Below, piece by piece: positions 57,042-64,000 of a DNA stretch of 64,000 nt (position 1 is the stretch's first letter; every line of letters begins with the position of its first letter). Under the pieces are notes generated by a model that did not search any database, was not told the origin of the DNA, and was given only the letters and a program-made list of their open reading frames with translations. This stretch comes from Symbiodinium natans (taxonomy: Eukaryota > Sar > Dinophyceae > Suessiales > Symbiodiniaceae): the NCBI GenBank assembly GCA_905221605.1, contig CAJNDS010000990.1:136501-200500 (forward strand), read 5' to 3'. Made by a program: the position numbers and the translations under genes.

Positions 57042-60000
57042 CTAAACCGAACCTGCCTCCGCCTCGGCCAAAAGGAGAGGGTCGCACTGCCGGCCCCGGC
57101 ACGGCTCCGGGGCCACGGTCGGGCAGCCTCTGGGAGTGAGAGGGCCTTAAGGGTCGAGGGTTTAGGGTTTGTAGGCTTAGGGTTTAAGGTTTAAGGTTTA
57201 GGGTCTAGGGTCTAGGGTCTAGGGTTTAGGGTTTAGGGTTTAGGGTTTAGGGTGTAGGGTGTAGGGTTTAGGGTTTAGGGTTTCAGGGCGCTGCAAGGAA
57301 CTCTAAGACTCTAAGGACAAGAAAGAGTTAGGGTTTAGGGTTTCGGGTCTGAGGGATTCTATTTCCGGGGTCCTGCTGCGGATGTTAGGGGTTTAGGGCT
57401 TGGGGCTTGTAGTTAGCGCTTGTGCAGGACTTTCGGGACAAATAAGCTTTAACTAAACCTCCACAAAATATACCTTTGGGGCAGGCTACGCCCGTAACTT
57501 TGATTCATATGGGGGGGTTCCGAAATTAGGGGTACCTTGTTGGGGTCCTGATGATAAGGGGATCCTACCATTACGGGATCTATATTGGGGGTCCTCTATT
57601 TTCGTAAACCCCCATAGTATATACGTCCTGGTACAACGCGCCCTGAAACAATGGGGGCAAAGGAAATACAGGATTAGGAGCGAGGGCTTGGGGAACCAGC
57701 AACCCCCAAGCACTGAGCCCGAAGCCCTAAACCCTAAACCGTAAACCCCAGACCCTTTCACGTCCTCCTGCTGCCGGCGACCGTTCAAGAGCATGGACCC
57801 AAGCGTCGATCACCATCTTGGGTGGGATCCTCGGTCTGCGGGATGTGTGTAGGTTTTTTTTTGGAGGTGTCGAGGCGAACAGATTCAAGTTCAGGAACTC
57901 CCGGCTTCAGGGGTTTGCAAAGTGCATGCGAATAAACGCACATATCTGTATACATACATATCTATATCTATCTATATATATATGTACATATTCATATACT
58001 ATACGTGCGCAAACAAAGCTTTACATTAAATGCGTTTATGGGTTTGTGTTATAATGGGGCGGGGGGGGGGGGGGGGCGGGCGACAGGTGTTGGGATCAGG
58101 GTATGTTTCGCGGGTATGTTTCGGGGGTATGTTTCGGGTATGTTTCGCGGCATCATGAGCTACTTTACCTGCAATTTCGGGGGTATGTTACGGGGTATGT
58201 TTCGCGGGTGTGCAACCCGTGTCTAAGTTTAGGGAGGGAGAAAAGGTGTTTGGAACGGGATGCAGGGAGCTTGGGGACGTGACTACTTAGAAAACCCGGA
58301 GCGTCGACGCCCTGCACTTGCAATGCAATCGAAACCCTAAACCCTAAACAGTAAACAGCCTCAGAGTCAGTGCTGAACTAGTAGCCCCTACACACCCAAG
58401 GACGCAGGAGATGACAGGCGTCCTGGTCATGTTCCTTGCAGCATTGCCGCTCAGTATGTCGCGATAGCAGCTCAAGTAGCAGTCCTTCAGAACTTGGGTT
58501 TAGGGTTTAGGGTCTAGGGTTGAGGGTTCAGGGTGTGCTGGAGGGTTTGGTATACGAGACTCTGAACTGTCTTTTAAGTTTACATCTGCCTGCACGGGAC
58601 TGGATGCACGGATGCCCTCTGGCAAGGTGCAGCTGTGTCCTTCAGACCAAGAATTGAACCCGGAGACGAGAACCGGAAATCCTCATATGGGGGGCATGTG
58701 TCCGAAGATGAAATATAGTGCCCTTGTCGAATCTCCAGTAGTATGTTACAGCCTACTCCTTAGCTATGATGTAGCGTGCCCAAGAAAAGGGCCCAACATT
58801 TAGATCAACTCCTGCAATTGGAGTTCAGGATTTTGGCAGTTTGGGGGTGGCAAATACAACTGAACCCTAAACCCTAAACCCAAAATCCTAAACCCTAAAC
58901 CCTAAACCCTGAACCCTGAACCCTGAACCCTGAACCCTGAACCTTGAACCCATTCCCCTTCCCTTCGAGTCCGAGGTGTGGTTCAGCGGCTGTGGGCAGA
59001 GGCCGAAGCAGGCTGCGCCATACCTCGAGTTTAGGGTTTGGGGTTTAGGGTTTAGGGTTTAGGGTTTCTAAGGGTTTCTATGGCTTTCTAGTCCTTCTTA
59101 GGTTTCTGGGGTTCTAGGGTTTGTCGGGTTTAGGGTTCAGGGCTTCTTGGGTTCGCAATGTCTAGTGTTCAGGTTTCAGGGTTTCTAGGGGGTCTAGGGG
59201 GCTTCTTGGGTTCGCAATGTCTAGTGTTCAGGTTTCAAGGTTTCTGAGGTTCTAGGGTTTAGTGTTTCGGGCTCAGGGTTTAAGGTTTCCAGGGTTTAGG
59301 GATCTTGGGTTGAGGGTTTCTAGAAGCTTCTAGGGTTTGCATGGTTCCAGGGTTCACAAGCTTTAGGGCCCGGGCGCCACAGATGTTAAGCGAACCCGGT
59401 CTCTTGAGACGCAATCGTTCGACCCACGCCTTGCGCAGTGGCTGGAACACGATCCACCTAAACCGTAAACCCTCCCATGCGCTTCACCCCAACACTCCAA
59501 GCCCCAGAACCCTAAATCCCTGAACGCAAGTCCTGTCTCCAAGGAACCGCTCCACCACCGTATCCACCTTCTGGCCCACACAGCTGGCGTTCTTATAGGC
59601 CGACGCCACCTGCGCTTAGTGGCCGGGCTTCGTTCTCAAACACACTTGCGCCCCTGCTTGGGGCACAGTACCCTAGGCCCTAAACCCTAAACCCTGAACC
59701 CCAAACTCTAATTTCCGTACGATAGGAACAGGGTATCTGGGTGAGATGGGGAGGGAGGAGTTCGGTCACGTCAGGGCCCAAGGTGGGCACTTTCGCTTCA
59801 AAGGAACACAACTATCGTGTCCTTCCCTAAACCCTAAACCCTAAACCCTAAACCCTAAACCCTAAACCCTAAACCCTAAACCCTGAACCCTAGACCCTTC
59901 ATTAGAGCTGCACCTCGCGCCACGTGCAGCCCGCATCCCCCAGTTCGGCGCCAGTGCTGCCTCGGCATGGCATAGAAGAAGCTCCAAGAATCCCAAACCC

Positions 60001-60462
60001 TAAGCCCTAAACTCCCAATCCCTTAATCCACCCCGCGCTCTCCAAAACCCAAGGTCGGCCTCAAAATCCTTGATGCGCGCGAAGGACTTCCTCCACCCCC
60101 CATCAGATTAGCCATCATGAAAGCCTCAGGCCCCAAAATGAAGGGGATCATTATGGGTATTCACGGGTACTAACAGGGCGATCCAAGAAAACCCCCCAAG
60201 CGCTCGTTTAGGCCTCCAGCACTTTGGGGTTAACCCGAAACACGCCTAAGCTCTCCCAAACTCCAAACCCTTACCCCCCTGAACTCTGTACCTCCTAAAC
60301 CCCCCGCAGGCCCTAAACCCTAAACCCTAAACCCTAAACCCCAAACCCTAAACCCTGAACACCCCCCCCCTTCCCCCGAAAGCCGCCGGGCAGCACTCCC
60401 CTTCTGTGGGCGTGGAGTACCAGAGCCCACCAAGGTCGCCGACCCCGAACCATGAGGTCTTC
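57042..60462 (-). CDS. Cysteine-rich predicted secreted protein (dinoflagellate family), N-terminus missing
   Basis: Exons with consistent phase: 60392-60462 (SWFGVGDLGGLWYSTPTEGE), 59914-59960 (STGAELGDAGCTWRE), 59548-59609 (ASAYKNASCVGQKVDTVVE), 58972-59023 (YGAACFGLCPQPLNHTS), 58423-58484 (DCYLSCYRDILSGNAARNMT), about 57768-57829 (IPPKMVIDAWVHALERSPAA), 57042-57127 (CPTVAPEP..., stop TAG). I recognise the order WYSTP-x-EGEC, GCTWR, NASC, CF-x2-CP, NxTSDCYxxCY, DAW, AAGCP from uncharacterised cysteine-rich proteins common in dinoflagellates and other algae. At least ten Cys and Asn-x-Ser/Thr sites suggest an extracellular, disulfide-bonded protein. The stop codon lies inside a TTTAG repeat. 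No signal-peptide exon was found; 60848-61288 is a candidate upstream frame. Confidence 0.72.
59824..59892. repeat. Telomeric array CCCTAAA
   Basis: Nine to ten units in the intron of the cysteine-rich gene between exons 59548-59609 and 59914-59960. Confidence 0.95.
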
Positions 60463-60847
60463 CTGGAGGGTTTAGGGTTTAGGGTTTAGGGTTTTAATTA
60501 GGGTCCCTCCTGGCTTCTGCACCTGTGTCTGAAGCTTTAGGTTTAAGGTTCAGGGCCACTCCTGGATGCTGAAAGCTTAAGGAACAAACCCTGACCCCTG
60601 TAGGTCCATAGGGTTGAGGGGTGCTTTCGGTTGGGTTCAGGGATTTTTTATTTATGATTGTGCTTTAAACTTTTGCGATTTCTTAGGGTGGACGAAAATG
60701 GTCTTGACATCGGTTTCGAAACAGGGTTGTACCGTCGGGCTTGATGGCAACTGTTACAAATACAGTAGAAATCAGGTTTAGGGATCGTTTTTTTCTGAAC
60801 AGTGTTTTGCAAGCAAGGCTTTTGTCATATTCGGTGGGTCTTTGGGG

Positions 60848-61288
60848 TTAGGACTTTGGGGGGGAAAGACTCGGAACTTCAAACACGAGGTTTAAGGCTA
60901 AGGGACGCCTTGGCTTTCTTGAGTATAGCCACCATGGTATGCAGTCTTCGGGGCGTGGACTTTCAAAGGGGACCGAGGTTCCTTTGGGTATATAGGACGA
61001 TCCAGAGAAGTACCTACTAGGAGAAGGGAGACGGCATGAGCTCCTTCTCGTGATGCCCGCCCACACTGTGTCGATGTTTAGAAGGCAAAGTTCTTGTGGT
61101 TTAGGGATGAATCCTCGGTTTTCGGGTTCAGCTTTAGGTATGAACTGGGGTGGCACATGTATATACTCCTTTAAATGACTGGATTGCTCTGCGTCGGCTC
61201 TCATGCTGAAGAAACCGCAGCTGCGGGCAGTCCTGGTGAAGTTTGACGCAGCGCCGCTAGTGGTGCAATTGCCGGCAACCTGCTCCAA
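60848..61288 (-). CDS. Hypothetical open frame, 146 codons
   Basis: A minus-strand frame with few telomere-like repeats; the first ~45 residues (EQVAGNCTTSGAASNFTRTA...) have two possible N-glycosylation sites. It lies upstream of the cysteine-rich gene and could hold one of its 5' exons. No motif is recognised. Parts of the opposite strand are also open, so it may be partly non-coding. Confidence 0.25.
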   Translation of the reverse strand: MEQVAGNCTTSGAASNFTRTARSCGFFSMRADAEQSSHLKEYIHVPPQFIPKAEPENRGFIPKPQELCLLNIDTVWAGITRRSSCRLPSPSRYFSGSSYIPKGTSVPFESPRPEDCIPWWLYSRKPRRPLALNLVFEVPSLSPPKS

Positions 61289-61733
61289 TCCAGGAACTTA
61301 GGTTAAGACCCCGGGCTTCATGTCGGTCCTGTACAAGTCGGACTAGAAAGGTCCAGCCAAAAACTGTTTTGGAAAAAAGGCATGTAGTTCACACAATAAT
61401 CATAATCCCTAAGAACACACGAGTCGTACAGTGCAACTGCGCGGGCACGAAACTGGATCCTTCGACTCCAGCAGGACTTCCCCCATTTTGTACGGGGGTT
61501 CGGGGTTGAGGGGACACACAGAGGCTTAGGGATGAGGGTAGGGTTGCGCTTAGATTGTTGAAGATTCCGCGGTTTCGGGCTGAGGGCTTAGGCGCCCCAG
61601 AATTTAGGGTTCAGCGGTTGAGGGAACTGGGGCCATGGCTCAAACACAGGATGTGCCGCCCCTGCCACCTTTCATTGAGCGCTGGAGGAGAAGCCACAAA
61701 ATCTCCAAACCGCAAGGCCACCAAACTCCCCCA

Positions 61734-62226
61734 CCCTAAACCCTAAACCCTAAACCCTAAACCCTAAACCCTAAACCCTAAACCCTAAACCCTAAACCCT
61801 AACCCTATAAACACCCAGCAGCGCAGCCTGCGACAGGCTGCCGGTGAACAGAACCTCGGCTTTGGGAGGTTCCCCCTTTTCCTAACAGTCCTTAATGCAC
61901 TAGTAGGGATTTGTAAATTGGGATCTCTACTCAGGACTGGTAGTATAAGGGAGAACATCCCAGCCAGGCTTTCACTGGCCGGCGGGGAGAAACAAAGTCT
62001 GCACTTTTGCTGGAGGGGGGAGGGGGGTGGTTTCGACATGCTAGGATTCGGGGTTTGGGTTTTCGGGTTGGTTATGTCTAGGAACCCAAATACCACAGAA
62101 CACAAACAAACACAAGCAAAACACAAACACAAGCACCAGCACAAAGAAACAAAAACAAACAACAACAAACAAACAAACAAACAAAAAACAAAATAAAGCG
62201 AAACGAAACAAAAGAAAGCAAGCAAG

Positions 62227-62272
<46 letters not shown>

Positions 62273-62600
62273 CACACACACACACACACATTCAATCGCC
62301 CAGGAACCACGCTCTGGTTGTCCGCAGAGAGCGACCAGCCTCCAACCCGGAAGGCAACAAAAGGTCACACTGCTAAAGTGTCGGTTTGCGACTTCTGCCC
62401 TCGCACAGTGGGTTCACAAACGATTCCGGGCATCACAGTGTCACAAGCCCTGCAAATAAGCGCTTTGCCTGAGCAGGAGACATCATCGCGGCACTCCTGG
62501 CGAGGCTGCTGTGCAAAACGAGCTCAGCCTGTCGACTAGTCTATTCAAAGGCGCACCCTCAATCGCCCAAACCCTAAGCCAGAACTTCGGGAGCAGCTCC
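61734..62600. other. Telomeric array, MITE copy, CA/CAGA microsatellite and unassigned exon-like blocks
   Basis: Holds a CCCTAAA array (61734-61806), a possible minus exon at 61810-61860 (VLFTGSLSQAALLGVY), a MITE copy (61863-61962), an A-rich CAAACA tract running into (CAGA)n and (CA)n at 62229-62292, and a block at 62330-62540 open on both strands (minus reading CSGKALICRACDTVMPG). None can be assigned to a gene. Confidence 0.5.
61863..61962. mobile_element. MITE-like family A, copy 7
   Basis: Starts TGGGAGGTTCCCCCTTTTCC, ends AGTATAAGGGAGAACATCCC; same arm order as the other copies. 100 bp. Confidence 0.75.
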
Positions 62601-63115
62601 CACTAAACTACCCTAATATGAAGGGCCGCGTTCATAGAAGCGGCCAAAAGGGACCAAACGACTTAGAGACTTGACCATTCAGCTGAAAATCAAGCTGGTT
62701 TGGGTTCCGGGTTTGGGGCTTTAAGTTTTAGGGGCACGGCTTCGAACATCTGGTCAAGGGGGAGCCCAGTGGTCCTGTCTGCACTGCTTTGGGGTGGCCC
62801 AGCAGAATGCAGGAGCCTATGAAGTCTAGCTCCAAAACTGCCTAGCCCCATCGGGTGTGGCGCTTGCCGGGCTTAGGGCCGTCGGCCTGTAGGGTTTTTC
62901 TGTTTGTTCGGGTTGAGGGTTCAAGGCTTCGGTCAACCCATATTCGGCTCTGCCCCCCCAAAAGCGCCTCACACGCCAGCGTCATCATGGCGGCCGTGCT
63001 CCTGACCGGCGGGGGAAGTGGTTCCGGCCGCCTCCTCCCTTCTAGCAGCTACATTCACGCAGAGACTTTGGGGGGGTTTTAGGGTTTAGGGTTTCGGGTT
63101 TGTGGCTGAGGGGGT

Positions 63116-63595
63116 TTGGAGCTCAAAGAATCAAGGATTCTGCTGCTTTGCAGGATTGGAAATCCATCATGGCCCTTGGTTTCTACACCGCCATTTCAGT
63201 GTCTTGGGCAAAGCTTCGACTACGGTACCCGAAAAACCACGTTGACACAACAAACACATGAGGATGACGGCCATGGCACGGAGATGTTCCGACGCCACTC
63301 ATGCTCATCATCGACGGTCTCACAACCAGCTTGCAGTCTTAGGGCAGGGCCTAGATTGTTTGGTGATCATTCGGCATGGATGTTTCGAGTTGGGGGCGCT
63401 TCTTCCCCCTCCGCCGCGTCCCTCCAGGAGTTTATAGGCCCCTTCAAGGCCCGCATTGCACATGGGGGTTCATGCACGCATCATCACGTGTTTGCCATAC
63501 CCGCTTGGGTTGGAGGTGATCATGGACTTCCGGTACTATGGGCACCAGTTAGGGCCGGAACAACAACAACGATGATGACGACAAGCCCGCAGTAA
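63116..63595 (+). CDS. Hypothetical plus-strand open frame, 159 codons
   Basis: The longest plus-strand frame with complex composition. It lacks telomeric repeat and includes SLQEFIGPFKARIAHGG and a His-rich stretch. With 62960-63070 (also open on plus, SASHASVIMAAVLLTGG) it may belong to a plus-strand gene and so mark a strand switch. No family is recognised and no splice structure was confirmed. Confidence 0.3.
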   Translation: MELKESRILLLCRIGNPSWPLVSTPPFQCLGQSFDYGTRKTTLTQQTHEDDGHGTEMFRRHSCSSSTVSQPACSLRAGPRLFGDHSAWMFRVGGASSPSAASLQEFIGPFKARIAHGGSCTHHHVFAIPAWVGGDHGLPVLWAPVRAGTTTTMMTTSPQ

Positions 63596-64000
63596 GCCCC
63601 AGAATGACTTGTGACATCCTCCTGAACCCTCAATTTCTCAAACCCTCACTAGACATCCAATGTAATTACCTTTGCATGCGCTGAATTTCTCATCGTGCCA
63701 TGCTAGGTACGTCTAGCTAAACCCTGTAAACCCCGAGGTCCCTAAACCCTAAACCCTAATACACCCTGAACCCTATTTAACCCTGATAAGCCTCATAAGG
63801 GCTCCAAACTCCAATTCCCCAGGCGCCCCGCCAGGCACTCAGTGACCGCAAGGGGCGCCCCGTGAAGCAGCGGCCCTGCTGCCGGTCTTATTTGGGGCTT
63901 AGGAGCCGGAATCTGTGATCTCTTGGGTTACCCAAATTCCTAAGTAAGCCCCAAACCCTAAACCCTAAACCCCAAATCCTAAACCCCAAACCCTCACCCT

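Noticed and set aside
60060-60095. Exon-like KSFARIKDFEADLG between two exons of the cysteine-rich gene
   Set aside because: Its phase fits neither neighbour, whereas 60392-60462 and 59914-59960 join directly and restore the family motif.
62041-62368. Minus frames rich in VCLSVCLSVCL
   Set aside because: Translations of (CAGA)n and (CAAA)n simple repeats.

Overview
ORGANISM. The window looks like nuclear DNA of a dinoflagellate, probably Symbiodiniaceae/Suessiales-like; the species cannot be told. Evidence seen in the sequence: the plant/dinoflagellate-type telomere heptamer TTTAGGG/CCCTAAA fills almost every non-coding interval on both strands; introns use GC, GA and GT donors with AG|G acceptors, as described for dinoflagellates; and every gene that can be supported lies on the minus strand, as expected of dinoflagellate unidirectional gene arrays. 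There are no bacterial operons, rRNA, tRNA or CRISPR. Most open frames are low-complexity or antisense noise. The real genes are strings of 27-150 nt exons in a sea of degenerate telomeric repeat, so they were rebuilt by hand from acceptor/donor positions, codon phase and family motifs.

LAYOUT (all genes minus strand, so read right to left). 57.0-60.5 kb: a cysteine-rich predicted extracellular protein of a family common in dinoflagellates, N-terminus not found. 51.8-55.5 kb: the most unusual locus, one split gene combining an archaeo-eukaryotic-primase-like (RepB-type) domain, four Stc1-like CxxC zinc modules, an H2C2 finger, a DDE retroviral-type integrase core and an integrase C-terminal domain, with no reverse transcriptase seen. 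39.6-50.8 kb: a multi-exon polytopic membrane protein. 34.3-38 kb: scattered exon candidates. 30.2-34.2 kb: an unidentified protein. 27.9-29.4 kb: an intronless MATH-MATH-BTB protein. 20.6-27.6 kb: a SAM-dependent methyltransferase in at least 11 exons, with a 2.9 kb intron full of satellite repeats. 11.4-19.4 kb: a complete 164-residue centrin in 10 exons over 7.9 kb. 1.8-10.2 kb: an unidentified soluble protein in at least 10 exons.

REPEATS. Interstitial telomeric arrays in both orientations; an octamer variant (CCCCTAAA); a ~100-bp palindromic MITE-like family with 7 copies; a second MITE family with 2 copies; two further short families; a nested terminal-inverted-repeat element inside a triplicated 0.4 kb repeat; intronic satellites (270-bp and 45-bp periods); long G/C homopolymers and AT microsatellites.

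HOW THE GENES RELATE. No shared pathway is evident. Centrin (basal body/flagellum), a MATH-BTB protein (likely CUL3 adaptor), a small-molecule methyltransferase, a membrane protein and a secreted-type protein are unrelated neighbours. What they share is architecture: tiny exons, relaxed donors and telomere-like introns. The intronless MATH-BTB gene is the exception.
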